Of a stretch of DNA of 64,000 nucleotides, positions 1-8,403 are shown piece by piece. The stretch's first letter is position 1. Each line of letters opens with the position of its first letter. The translations under genes and the position numbers were made by a program. The notes below the pieces were generated by a model that saw only the letters and a list, made by a program, of their open reading frames with translations, did no database searches and had not been told where the DNA came from. The DNA comes from Igneacidithiobacillus sp041146875 (GTDB taxonomy: Bacteria; Pseudomonadota; Gammaproteobacteria; Acidithiobacillales; Acidithiobacillaceae), in NCBI RefSeq assembly GCF_041146875.1, contig NZ_JBFRXP010000006.1, positions 62,001-126,000 of the forward strand, in the 5' to 3' direction.

Positions 1-1024
1 GGGCAAAGAGCTTTTGGTACTGTTTGACGAGTGCGTTCTTGGGTTCGGTAAGGATGGTCACCAAGGCGTCTTCGTCCAGTTCTTCGAGCAGCGCCAAGAT
101 GGGCAAACGCCCAACAAATTCTGGAATCAGACCATAGCGCACCAAGTCCTCGGGCTCGAGATTTTCCATCATGGTTGCCGTGGCGAGATTTTCTTTACCC
201 TTTTTGATCTTCGCCCCAAAACCAATTCCACCTTTTTCCAAGCGACTGGCAACGGATTTTTCCAAACCGGCGAAGGCGCCACCACAGATAAAGAGGATGT
301 TGCGGGTATCGACCTGCAAAAACTCTTGTTGTGGATGCTTGCGCCCGCCCTGAGGCGGTACCGATGCCACCGTACCCTCGATCAACTTGAGCAGGGCCTG
401 TTGCACGCCCTCACCCGACACATCTCGGGTAATGGAAGGATTTTCGGATTTTCGGGAGATCTTGTCGATCTCGTCGATGTAGACAATACCGGTCTGCGCT
501 TTCTCGACGTCGTAGTCGCATTTCTGCAAGAGCTTCTGAATGATGTTCTCGACATCCTCACCAACATAACCGGCCTCGGTGAGCGTCGTGGCATCGGCCA
601 TGGCAAAAGGCACATTGAGCAAACGGGCCAGGGTCTGCGCAAGCAAGGTCTTGCCCGAACCGGTGGGGCCAATGAGCAGGATGTTACTTTTGTCGAGTTC
701 CACATCAGCGCCGCTGCCGCCGTGCTCCAAGCGTTTGTAGTGGTTATAAACTGCCACCGACAACACCTTTTTGGCGACTTCCTGGCCGATCACATAATCG
801 TCGAGAGTCTGGCGAATTTCCATCGGCTTGGGCAGCTTTTGGTCTTGGCTGCTGGCATTTTCGTCCAAAGATTCATCCTTGACGATGTCATTACAGAGCT
901 CGATACATTCGTCGCAGATGAAGACGTTGGGTCCGGCAATCAGCTTGCGTACTTCGTGTTGCGTTTTGCCACAAAAGGAACAACAGAGGTTTTTGTCACC
1001 ACTGCTCTCATTTTTTCCAGACAT
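1..1024 (-). CDS. clpX: ATP-dependent Clp protease ATP-binding subunit ClpX (partial, C-terminus outside window)
   Basis: AAA+ unfoldase that recognises tagged substrates and feeds them to ClpP in the cytosol. The N-terminal zinc-binding domain is visible (CSFCGKTQ followed by CDECIELC, a pair of CxxC motifs near residues 14-45), then the Walker A GPTGSGKT and a Walker B ending in DEIDK. About 341 residues are inside the window; the family is usually about 420-430, so the last ~80 residues lie beyond base 1. The ATG is 20 bases downstream of the clpP stop. The order tig-clpP-clpX is the standard proteobacterial arrangement, and lon would be expected next outside the window. Confidence 0.97.
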   Translation of the reverse strand, partial: MSGKNESSGDKNLCCSFCGKTQHEVRKLIAGPNVFICDECIELCNDIVKDESLDENASSQDQKLPKPMEIRQTLDDYVIGQEVAKKVLSVAVYNHYKRLEHGGSGADVELDKSNILLIGPTGSGKTLLAQTLARLLNVPFAMADATTLTEAGYVGEDVENIIQKLLQKCDYDVEKAQTGIVYIDEIDKISRKSENPSITRDVSGEGVQQALLKLIEGTVASVPPQGGRKHPQQEFLQVDTRNILFICGGAFAGLEKSVASRLEKGGIGFGAKIKKGKENLATATMMENLEPEDLVRYGLIPEFVGRLPILALLEELDEDALVTILTEPKNALVKQYQKLFA

Positions 1025-1044
1025 CGCTACACTCCCGCCTGTCT

Positions 1045-1689
1045 TCAGGCACTCTCGTCATCGCCACGATGGGTTATGACGGCATCAACCAAACGGTAAT
1101 CCTTCGCTTCGCCGGCGGACATAAAAAAGTCCCGATCCAGGTCGCGTTCAATGCGTTCTTTTTCCTGACCTGTATGATGCACCAGGATCTCATTCAGGCG
1201 TTCGCGAATCCGCAGGATTTCTTTCGCGTGAATGTCGATATCGTGGGCGACTCCCTGAAAACCACCCGAGGGCTGGTGCAACATGATCCGTGCATTGGGC
1301 AGGGCATAACGCTTACCCTCGGCACCCGCCGCGAGGAGCACCGCTCCCATACTGGCCGCTTGCCCTACGCACACAGTACTCACCGCCGGACGGATGAACT
1401 GCATGGTGTCGTAAATCGCCAATCCTGCAGTGACCGAACCGCCAGGACTATTGATGTACAGAGCGATGTCCTTTTCGGGATTTTCCGCCTCCAAAAACAG
1501 CAGTTGGGCGACTACCAGATTGGCCATCATGTCTTCGACCGGGCCGACCAGAAAAATGACCCGCTCCTTGAGCAAGCGCGAGTAGATGTCAAAGGCACGC
1601 TCACCACGACCGGTCTGCTCGATGACCATGGGCACATAACCCAAAGCCCGCGTTTCCTGCATATGTTCGTCCTGTAATCCCAGCTTCAT
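1045..1689 (-). CDS. clpP: ATP-dependent Clp protease proteolytic subunit ClpP
   Basis: Serine peptidase that assembles into the tetradecameric barrel of the ClpXP protease. The catalytic Ser lies in GQAASMGA, the His in MLHQPSGG, and the Asp in the ERDLDRDFFM segment; GPVEDMMANLVVAQLLFLE is the usual subunit-interface helix region. I chose the ATG at 1689 (214 aa), which has GAGG nine bases upstream and gives the usual ~20-residue leader before VPMVIEQ; a GTG two codons earlier (1695) is possible. It lies between tig (26 bases upstream) and clpX (20 bases downstream) and is probably cotranscribed with them. Confidence 0.97.
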   Translation of the reverse strand: MKLGLQDEHMQETRALGYVPMVIEQTGRGERAFDIYSRLLKERVIFLVGPVEDMMANLVVAQLLFLEAENPEKDIALYINSPGGSVTAGLAIYDTMQFIRPAVSTVCVGQAASMGAVLLAAGAEGKRYALPNARIMLHQPSGGFQGVAHDIDIHAKEILRIRERLNEILVHHTGQEKERIERDLDRDFFMSAGEAKDYRLVDAVITHRGDDESA

Positions 1690-1715
1690 CGCCACTGCCC
1701 TCTCGTTTTCCTGCT

Positions 1716-2996
1716 TTAGCTCTCACTGCCTGCAGCAGCGCGAGCACCAATCAGATCCTGAAACCCGACTTTATCTTCTTTCACTGTAGCACGCTCGAGC
1801 AACCAGTCCACTACCACATCTTCGAGAACCATCGATTCCAGGTTCTCCATACGTTCACGGTCCTTGCGATACCAGGCCATGAACTCGCGAGGGTCTTCGT
1901 ACTGTTCTGCCATTTCCACTAAAGCTTGTTCCATTTTTGCCGTCGATGCACGCAGTTGCTGCTGGCGGGCAAGCTCAGATAGCACGAGTCCCAAACGCAC
2001 CCGCCTCTCGACTTCATTGTGTTGCGCTTCATTAAGCTCGCCCTCCCGGCCTTGCTTCTGCCGTTCCTCTTCCTGCTGCAGGAGCGCTTTGGGCAACTCG
2101 ATGGGATTGACGACCAACATCTCTTCCATCAGCACCGTCTTAACCTGCTGGCGACTGAGCCGCTCGGCTTCACGCTCCAGGTTCGCCCGCACCTCCGCTT
2201 GCAAGGTTGCTACATCACCATCGTCAATACCCAAAGAGCGGGCAAAATCCGCGTCTAGATCGGGTAAGCGCGGCTCGGCAACGTCCTTAACTCGCACGAG
2301 AAACTCTGCCGTCTTGCCTGCCAACTCCGCCACCTGATAGTCCTCGGGAAAAGGCACAGCAACCTCTTTTCCCTCTCCCATTGACATCCCAATTAGTGCA
2401 TTTTCCATTTCCGGCAAAAGGCGGCCAGCACCGATGAGCACGGGATAGTCATCCATGGTTCCACCGGCGAAGGGTTCACCATCAATCTTGCCTTGGAAAT
2501 CGAGCAACACCCGATCACCTGTCTGCGCTGCCCGCTCCACTGTGACGTAATCCTGCCGCTGTTGGCGCATGACCGTCAGCGTGCGCTCCACGTCAGCATC
2601 ACTAATCTCTACCACCTTGCGCGTTAGAGAAGCACTCGGCACCTGCGGGGTAAATTCTGGGTAGACTTCCACCACTGCGGTGAAGATCAAATCCTGACCC
2701 GGCGCTCCTTGTTCGACGTTGACCTCAGGCCGCGCTACCGGACGCAGTTCATGACTGCGCAGGGCATCGGCATAATGCTCATTGATCAGTTCGTCGAAGG
2801 CCTCAAGCAGGGCATCGCGTCCGAACTGACGTTCAACGACTGGCATCGGCACCTTGCCAGGACGAAAACCGGGCAGGCGCGCATGCTTCGCCTTTTGCCG
2901 CAGGGATTCTTTGTAGTGCATCTCGACATCGGCGGCGGGTACGGTAAAACGCATGTGCCGCTCCAACGGCGCATCGGCGGGGGTATTCAACTCCAT
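1716..2996 (-). CDS. tig: Trigger factor (ribosome-associated chaperone / peptidyl-prolyl isomerase)
   Basis: Folds nascent chains at the ribosome exit tunnel. The protein is 426 aa, a normal length. It has an N-terminal ribosome-binding domain with the G-F-R-P-G-K signature (LPGFRPGKVPMPVVE), a central FKBP-type PPIase domain (GDRVLLDFQGKIDGEPFAGG to FPEDY), and a helical C-terminal chaperone domain. The start at 2996 (MELNTP) aligns with the family N-terminus and has GGA eight bases upstream; an upstream ATG at 3032 would add 12 residues. It is the first gene of tig-clpP-clpX and is separated from pyrE by 73 bases. Confidence 0.96.
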   Translation of the reverse strand: MELNTPADAPLERHMRFTVPAADVEMHYKESLRQKAKHARLPGFRPGKVPMPVVERQFGRDALLEAFDELINEHYADALRSHELRPVARPEVNVEQGAPGQDLIFTAVVEVYPEFTPQVPSASLTRKVVEISDADVERTLTVMRQQRQDYVTVERAAQTGDRVLLDFQGKIDGEPFAGGTMDDYPVLIGAGRLLPEMENALIGMSMGEGKEVAVPFPEDYQVAELAGKTAEFLVRVKDVAEPRLPDLDADFARSLGIDDGDVATLQAEVRANLEREAERLSRQQVKTVLMEEMLVVNPIELPKALLQQEEERQKQGREGELNEAQHNEVERRVRLGLVLSELARQQQLRASTAKMEQALVEMAEQYEDPREFMAWYRKDRERMENLESMVLEDVVVDWLLERATVKEDKVGFQDLIGARAAAGSES

Positions 2997-3069
2997 GACT
3001 TTGTCCTTTCTCTGCAGATTTTCCACGGCCATAGGATCATCCTAAGACCTCGACCAATTTCGCTCAAGT

Positions 3070-3675
3070 TCAACGTAAACCCCGACTCCCGGGCTTGACT
3101 GCCTGCGAGCCAGCGGCACAGAGAGGACAATCCGTCTCCTCCCAAGTCTGCACGGGCAAACGAAGCAGGGGATAATACGGCACTCCGTCAAAATCGGGAA
3201 TGCCCGCACTACTGCGGTCGATGATCGCCGACACTGCCGCAACTCTTGCCCCACTGGCCCGCACCACCGCCATACACTCGCGGGTGGAGCCACCGGTAGT
3301 GGTAATATCTTCGACCACCAGGACCGCCTCGCCAGGTTCCAGGGCAAAGCCACGGCGCAGGGTCATCTGTCCACCTTCCCGCTCGGTAAAAAATGCGCGC
3401 ACCCCCAGGGCCCGCCCGCACTCCTGCGCAACGATCACTGCGCCCATTGCCGGGCCAACAACGGCGGTAATCTGCTCGCGTAGGGCCTCAGGAATGCCTG
3501 CGACCATAGCCTCCGCCACCTGCGCAGCGTGCTTGGGGTACTGCAGTATCCGGGCCGACTGCAAATAGGTATCGCTGTGCAGGCCCGAGGAGAGCAGAAA
3601 ATGGCCGTGCAAAAGCGCCGCATCCTCCTCATACAGGGCGACAAGTTGATCTGCGCTAAGCAATGTTTTCGACAT
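3070..3675 (-). CDS. pyrE: Orotate phosphoribosyltransferase
   Basis: Converts orotate and PRPP to orotidine 5'-phosphate, the fifth step of pyrimidine synthesis. The PRPP-binding loop is VLVVEDITTTGGS, and the catalytic flexible loop lies around FFTEREGGQMTLRRGF. It has 201 aa and a C-terminal CPLC pair seen in some family members. It starts 27 bases after the stop of pyrF, which makes the product's next enzyme, so the two steps are probably cotranscribed from the upstream supraoperon. Confidence 0.96.
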   Translation of the reverse strand: MSKTLLSADQLVALYEEDAALLHGHFLLSSGLHSDTYLQSARILQYPKHAAQVAEAMVAGIPEALREQITAVVGPAMGAVIVAQECGRALGVRAFFTEREGGQMTLRRGFALEPGEAVLVVEDITTTGGSTRECMAVVRASGARVAAVSAIIDRSSAGIPDFDGVPYYPLLRLPVQTWEETDCPLCAAGSQAVKPGSRGLR

Positions 3676-3702
3676 TATCAGATTCTCCGGAATGATGCGG
3701 CC

Positions 3703-4404
3703 CTACCGTACACTTGCCGGGCCCATTTCTGCAATGAGCGCTGCCATTGCGGCGTCAGGATCGGCAGCCGCCGTGATCGGGCGTCCTACCACTAGATAAT
3801 CGGCGCCTTGCGCCAAGGCAGCGGACGGCGTAACGATACGCCGCTGGTCATCAGCGGTAGCGCCGGCCGGGCGAATACCCGGAGTGACGCGGAGCAGCGT
3901 GGGCCAATGCTGGCGCAACTCCGTCGCCTCTTGGGCGGAACAGACGACTCCGTCGAGCCCAGCATCGGCGGCCAACCCGGCCAACCGGATCACCTGCGCG
4001 GTGGGGTTGGCAGTACAGCCAATTTCCGCCAGACCCGATGCATTGAGGCTGGTAAGGACGGTGACGGCAATCAACAGGGGCGGCGTGCCTATCTTGACAT
4101 CGATCGCATCGCGTGCGGCTTCCAGCATCGCCCGACCGCCGCTGGCATGCACGTTCACCATCCACACCCCAAGATCGGCCGCAGCCCGACAAGCGCCGGC
4201 GACCGTCGCTGGAATATCATGAAATTTCAGATCGAGAAATACCTGGAACCCGCGCTGTTGCAGCGACTCCACGATGGCCGGACCAGCCCTGGTGAAGAGT
4301 TCCTTACCAACCTTCACCCGGCACTGCCGTGCATCAAGACGATCGGCCATCCGCAGGGCAGCTTGTGCATCTGGGAAATCGAGAGCGACGATGAGTGGGG
4401 TCAT
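3703..4404 (-). CDS. pyrF: Orotidine 5'-phosphate decarboxylase
   Basis: Decarboxylates OMP to UMP, the last step of de novo pyrimidine synthesis. It is a 233-aa TIM barrel with N-terminal LIVALDFP, the lysine in CRVKVGKELF, and the catalytic D-x-K-x-x-D block FLDLKFHDIPATV. The C-terminal phosphate-binding region VTPGIRP and YLVVGRPIT is present. The chosen ATG overlaps the lapB stop as ATGA (4401-4404); a longer reading frame extends upstream into lapB but lacks family similarity. The pyrF-lapB adjacency is widely conserved in gamma-proteobacteria. Confidence 0.96.
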   Translation of the reverse strand: MTPLIVALDFPDAQAALRMADRLDARQCRVKVGKELFTRAGPAIVESLQQRGFQVFLDLKFHDIPATVAGACRAAADLGVWMVNVHASGGRAMLEAARDAIDVKIGTPPLLIAVTVLTSLNASGLAEIGCTANPTAQVIRLAGLAADAGLDGVVCSAQEATELRQHWPTLLRVTPGIRPAGATADDQRRIVTPSAALAQGADYLVVGRPITAAADPDAAMAALIAEMGPASVR

Positions 4405-5543
4405 GCTGCCAATCCTCCTCGAAAAGTACCCCAATGCCGACAGCTGGGGCAGCGCCAATAAAACTCTGCTGTTTGGTATCCACAATGATGACACTGGAAG
4501 AGCCCCTCGGACAGAGGCAGCTTGGCTACCATCTGTTGCATCTCCGGTAGTACCGCAGCAGCATCACCGCCAGCACGCAGGTAGAGTTGAAGGGCCAAGA
4601 GATCATTATTCCGTCGCAGTTTGTCACGGAGAACATCAATGGCTGCCGCGCTTCCCTCCACGTGCCGTAAGGCGTCAATGAGGCGAGGCAACAAGACAGA
4701 TGTGCCTTCCGCCATTGACATCAATTGGGCGCGCCAGGCACGGCAATTGGCGGATGACGCGCAATTGCGCAGGCTCTCTAAATACGGCTCGAGTACCTGA
4801 GCGAGGACGGCAATACTATCTGCACGTAACAACGTTGACCAATATTGCGCCGCAGCTTCCCAGTCTTGTTGCGCATGGGCAATCTGCCCCCGCAATAGGG
4901 CGAGCCGGGGGCACTGTGCGTCAGCACGTTCGGCATCCACTAGGTAAGACTCTACCGCTTCGTTGCGCCGCATTCCTTCTTCAGCAAGTTCACAGTAGAG
5001 GAGCGCGATAATGCTGTTTTGCCCCATTCTGCCACTTTCGCGCAGCGCACGACGCACCCTTATGGCTTGACTCCAATCGCCGCCCAGCTCATAGACTTCT
5101 GCCAAGAGTTCCCGACCCGCCAGGGAAGGATCATCTTTTTGCAGCAAGTCCAACAAAATGGATTCGGCACGATTGAGGATACCCGCCTTGAGATAGTCTC
5201 GTGCCATTTCCAACAGCACTTCCTGCTTACCTGAAAGGTCCAACTCTTGCTGTTCGAGCAGATGTTGATGAATACTGAGCGCGCGCTCGAGCTCACCGCG
5301 ACGCCGAAACAGGCGCCCTAAGGCAAGCAAAAGTTCGGAGCTCTCCGGGTAGCGACGCAGTGCATCAAGAAAGGTTTTGACCGCTTCGTCATTGCGCTCG
5401 CCAAGAAGGTGACCCAAGCCCTGCACGTAGATGCGCGGGATAGGAACTGGTGACCGACGACCTTTAACGCGCGCGGAAATCAGCCAGCCAGCCAGAAACG
5501 CGAGCGGAAGCAGCAGGAACAGCGCCAGGGTTAGGTTACCCAT
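4401..5543 (-). CDS. lapB: Lipopolysaccharide assembly protein LapB (YciM), TPR and rubredoxin-like
   Basis: Inner-membrane-anchored regulator of LPS synthesis that directs FtsH to degrade LpxC. The 380-aa protein has one N-terminal membrane segment (residues about 4-24), a cytosolic array of TPR repeats, and a C-terminal rubredoxin-like zinc site with Cys pairs at 351/354 and 365/368 (CHHC and CPSC). All these features match LapB. It lies 16 bases after ihfB and overlaps pyrF by four bases, as in Escherichia coli, where yciM precedes pyrF. Confidence 0.94.
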   Translation of the reverse strand: MGNLTLALFLLLPLAFLAGWLISARVKGRRSPVPIPRIYVQGLGHLLGERNDEAVKTFLDALRRYPESSELLLALGRLFRRRGELERALSIHQHLLEQQELDLSGKQEVLLEMARDYLKAGILNRAESILLDLLQKDDPSLAGRELLAEVYELGGDWSQAIRVRRALRESGRMGQNSIIALLYCELAEEGMRRNEAVESYLVDAERADAQCPRLALLRGQIAHAQQDWEAAAQYWSTLLRADSIAVLAQVLEPYLESLRNCASSANCRAWRAQLMSMAEGTSVLLPRLIDALRHVEGSAAAIDVLRDKLRRNNDLLALQLYLRAGGDAAAVLPEMQQMVAKLPLSEGLFQCHHCGYQTAEFYWRCPSCRHWGTFRGGLAA

Positions 5544-5559
5544 GGCAACGACTGCAATC

Positions 5560-5856
5560 CTAGCTCACCGACTCAGGGGCGTAATCGACCTGCTCGCGCA
5601 ATTCCTTGCCGGCCTTAAAATGTGGCACACGCTTTTCCGGCACCATGACCGATTCGCCAGTGCGGGGATTACGGCCCAATTTTTCGGGACGAATATGCAG
5701 CGAAAAACTGCCAAAACCACGAATCTCGATGCGCTCATCCTGCTGCAAGGCGTCGCTCAGGTAATCGAGGATGTGCCGGGTGGCATTTTCGATATCGCGC
5801 GGCGGTAACAATGGGTGTTGCGCACTAATGTATTTGATCAATTCTGACTTTGTCAT
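5560..5856 (-). CDS. ihfB: Integration host factor subunit beta
   Basis: DNA-bending HU/IHF-family protein that heterodimerises with IhfA. The ATG at 5856 gives 98 aa beginning MTKSELI, with the family signature GFGSFSLHIR and GRNPRTGE followed by VPHFKAGKELRE. A five-residue extension to 5871 is possible but unlike the family. It follows rpsA and precedes lapB, the rpsA-ihfB order of many proteobacteria. IHF is also a likely host factor for recombination of the tRNA-Thr island in this window. Confidence 0.95.
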   Translation of the reverse strand: MTKSELIKYISAQHPLLPPRDIENATRHILDYLSDALQQDERIEIRGFGSFSLHIRPEKLGRNPRTGESVMVPEKRVPHFKAGKELREQVDYAPESVS

Positions 5857-5879
5857 CGGAAATCCTCCCAATCTACAGG

Positions 5880-5913
5880 AAAAAGGCCACCCAACGCCGC
5901 GCGTTGAATGGCC
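5880..5913 (-). terminator. Rho-independent terminator after rpsA
   Basis: On the minus strand a GC-rich imperfect hairpin (GGCCATTCAACGC / GCGTTGGGTGGCC around a GCG loop) is followed by TTTTTCC. It sits in the 69 bases between the rpsA stop and the ihfB start. It probably ends or attenuates most transcripts from the gyrA-rpsA supraoperon before ihfB. Confidence 0.75.
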
Positions 5914-5925
5914 CAGAAGGCACGA

Positions 5926-7638
5926 TTAACCCTCTTCTTCCTGCTTACGCTTGAGCTGCTCCTTGATCAGGTCGCCCAGACTCGTGGTGCCGGTTGCGGC
6001 GCTACGCGCATATTGCTGCACCAGTGCTGACTGATCCTCGGGCGACTGGCTGTGGACGGCCTCGCGTGCCTTACTACCCAGGGTCAGGCTGCGATTTTTC
6101 CGATCCACCATGGCAATTGCCACGCGCACACTACCCCCCTCTTCCAAGTGTGTTCCTTTGGCGATCTCGCGGGTCGGGAGGAATCCTTCGACCCCTTCGG
6201 CGAGACGTACCAAGGCACCCTTGCCATCCACAGAGAGAATCTCGCCGTCCAGCATCTCGCCTTTATCATTCGCCGCTACAAACTGCAGGAATGGATCGTT
6301 TTCGAGCTGCTTGATGCCCAGACTGATGCGTTCCCGCTCTGGATCGATGCTCAGCACCACCGCATCTACTGAATCGCCCTTTTTGAAGTCGCGTACGGCT
6401 TCTTCCCCAGCGCGTTCCCAGGACAAGTCAGAGAGGTGGATCAGGCCGTCGATGCCACCATCGAGACCAATGAATACCCCGAAATCGGTAATGCTCTTGA
6501 TCTGCCCGGACACCCGGTCACCCTTCTGGAAGTTATCGGAGAAATCTTCCCACGGATTCGGCAAACACTGCTTGATACCGAGGGAAATGCGTCGCCGCTC
6601 TTCGTCGATATCGAGCACCATCACTTCCACTTCCTGACTCAGGTGCAACGCCTTGGCTGGATTGACATTTTTGTTGGTCCAGTCGATTTCGGAAACATGC
6701 ACCAGGCCTTCGACACCATCTTCGATCTCGACGAACGCGCCATAATCGGTAATGTTGGTGACCTTACCAAAGATCCGCATATGCTCTGGATAACGGCGAG
6801 CGATATCTTGCCACGGGTCGGCACCCAACTGCTTCATACCCAAGGAGATGCGGCCACGCTCGCGATCGAACTTGAGCACCATCACCTTGACCTCGTCACC
6901 GGCATTAACCACTTCGCTGGGATGCTTGACGCGGCGCCAACCCATGTCGGTGATGTGCAACAGACCATCGATGCCGCCCAAATCGATGAACGCGCCATAA
7001 TCGGTGAGGTTTTTGACCACACCCTCGAGAATGGCACCCTCCTGGATACTTTCCAGCAATTGGCCACGCTCAGCACTCTGTTCCTGCTCCACGACTGCGC
7101 GCCGCGAAACGACAACATTGTTGCGTTTGCGATCGAGCTTGATGATCTTCATCTCGAGCTCTTTGCCTTCGAGATAAGCAACATCGCGTACCGGGCGTAC
7201 ATCCACCAAAGAACCAGGCAGGAAGGCGCGCACTCCGTCGATGCTGACGGTAAAGCCACCCTTGACCTTGCCGGTAAGGAAACCCTTGACCACCGCGTTG
7301 TCGGCAAAAGCACCTTCCAGATCCACCCATGTCTTGGCACGTCGCGCCTTTTCGCGGGAGAGGCGGGTCTCGCCCATGCCGTCTTCCACCGATTCAAGAC
7401 AAACCTCTACTTGGTCGCCAACCTGGACTTCCAAGCCGCCCTCGGCGTTACGAAACTGCTCGGCCGGAATTGGCCCTTCGGACTTAAGGCCCACATCGAC
7501 CATAACAATATCGTTGTCGACACGCGTTACGGTACCAACAAGCAAGTCACCGGGCTTGAGACCTTGCGAACTCTCGCTGGCGGCGAAGAGTTCGGCAAAA
7601 CTGGGTTCGGACTGCACTTCACTGTGTGGGGTGGTCAT
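5926..7638 (-). CDS. rpsA: 30S ribosomal protein S1
   Basis: Binds mRNA and helps start codon selection on the 30S subunit. The protein is about 570 aa with six S1 (OB-fold) repeats; four are clear from the recurring G-V/I-TDYGAF/GVFI...GLLH signature, and two divergent repeats lie at the ends. The start is uncertain: the ATG at 7638 (MTTPHSE) is family-like, while a GTG at 7647 is closer to the AGAGG ribosome-binding site. It follows cmk, as in most proteobacteria. Confidence 0.97.
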   Translation of the reverse strand: MTTPHSEVQSEPSFAELFAASESSQGLKPGDLLVGTVTRVDNDIVMVDVGLKSEGPIPAEQFRNAEGGLEVQVGDQVEVCLESVEDGMGETRLSREKARRAKTWVDLEGAFADNAVVKGFLTGKVKGGFTVSIDGVRAFLPGSLVDVRPVRDVAYLEGKELEMKIIKLDRKRNNVVVSRRAVVEQEQSAERGQLLESIQEGAILEGVVKNLTDYGAFIDLGGIDGLLHITDMGWRRVKHPSEVVNAGDEVKVMVLKFDRERGRISLGMKQLGADPWQDIARRYPEHMRIFGKVTNITDYGAFVEIEDGVEGLVHVSEIDWTNKNVNPAKALHLSQEVEVMVLDIDEERRRISLGIKQCLPNPWEDFSDNFQKGDRVSGQIKSITDFGVFIGLDGGIDGLIHLSDLSWERAGEEAVRDFKKGDSVDAVVLSIDPERERISLGIKQLENDPFLQFVAANDKGEMLDGEILSVDGKGALVRLAEGVEGFLPTREIAKGTHLEEGGSVRVAIAMVDRKNRSLTLGSKAREAVHSQSPEDQSALVQQYARSAATGTTSLGDLIKEQLKRKQEEEG

Positions 7639-7698
7639 AAAATTCACTAAACCTCTTTACGGAGCCGTGTGCTGCTCCAATACATTCTGCAAATGCCA

Positions 7699-8403
7699 TC
7701 ACTGGCAACAAAAAAACTCCCCGAGGGTGTCACGCGCCCACCCTTCGAGGACCCGAAAAGTCTCTTCAATGTTCTGACCGCTATTGTCCAAAAGACGCGC
7801 ATCAGGTGCCGGCAACAGGGGCGCCACGCTGCGTTCGCGATCACGGCGATCACGCTCGGCAATCTCCGTTTCAACCTGTGCGAGAGTAGCACTAGCTCCC
7901 TGTTCTAGCAACTGTTTTAGCCGTCTCTTGGAACGCTCTTCGACGCTCGCCGTGAGGAAGATCTTGAGAGGGGCGTCGGCAAAGACCACTGTACCCATGT
8001 CGCGCCCGTCCGCAACCAGTCCTGGCATGCGACGAAAATCCCGTTGCCGTTGCAGGAGCGCGGCGCGCAGGGCAGGAATAACGGCAACTTGCGAGGCGCG
8101 CTGACCCGCCTCGGCACTGCGCAATTCTTCGGTGATGTCGTCGGCTCCCAGATAGGCGCGAGTCTGTCCATCCTGCTCGGCAAAGCGTAAGGGTAAATCA
8201 CGCGCCAGAGCGGTAAGCGCGGCTTCATCCATTGCCTGCCCGGCCTTCAGCAGTCCGGCACCTGCCGCTGCCAGGCCCATGGCACGATAGATGGCACCAC
8301 TGTCCAGCAGATGCCAGCCCAGACGTGCCGCCAAGAGGCGGCTAAGCGTGCCCTTGCCAACGCCTCCCGGGCCATCAATGGCAATAACCGGGATCGAACT
8401 CAT
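7699..8403 (-). CDS. cmk: Cytidylate kinase
   Basis: Phosphorylates CMP and dCMP with ATP. The 234-aa protein starts MSSIPVIAIDGPGGVGKGT with a Walker A at residues about 11-19, followed by LLDSGAIYRAM and the DGRDMGTVVF nucleoside-binding motif. The ATG overlaps the aroA stop as ATGA (8400-8403), suggesting translational coupling. The aroA-cmk-rpsA order is a classic proteobacterial arrangement. Confidence 0.96.
   Translation of the reverse strand: MSSIPVIAIDGPGGVGKGTLSRLLAARLGWHLLDSGAIYRAMGLAAAGAGLLKAGQAMDEAALTALARDLPLRFAEQDGQTRAYLGADDITEELRSAEAGQRASQVAVIPALRAALLQRQRDFRRMPGLVADGRDMGTVVFADAPLKIFLTASVEERSKRRLKQLLEQGASATLAQVETEIAERDRRDRERSVAPLLPAPDARLLDNSGQNIEETFRVLEGWARDTLGEFFCCQ

Noticed and set aside
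6436..7650. Long plus-strand open frame (404 codons) opposite rpsA
   Set aside because: It is antisense to a clear S1 protein, has no ribosome-binding site or domain likeness, and its composition follows the S1 repeats on the other strand.
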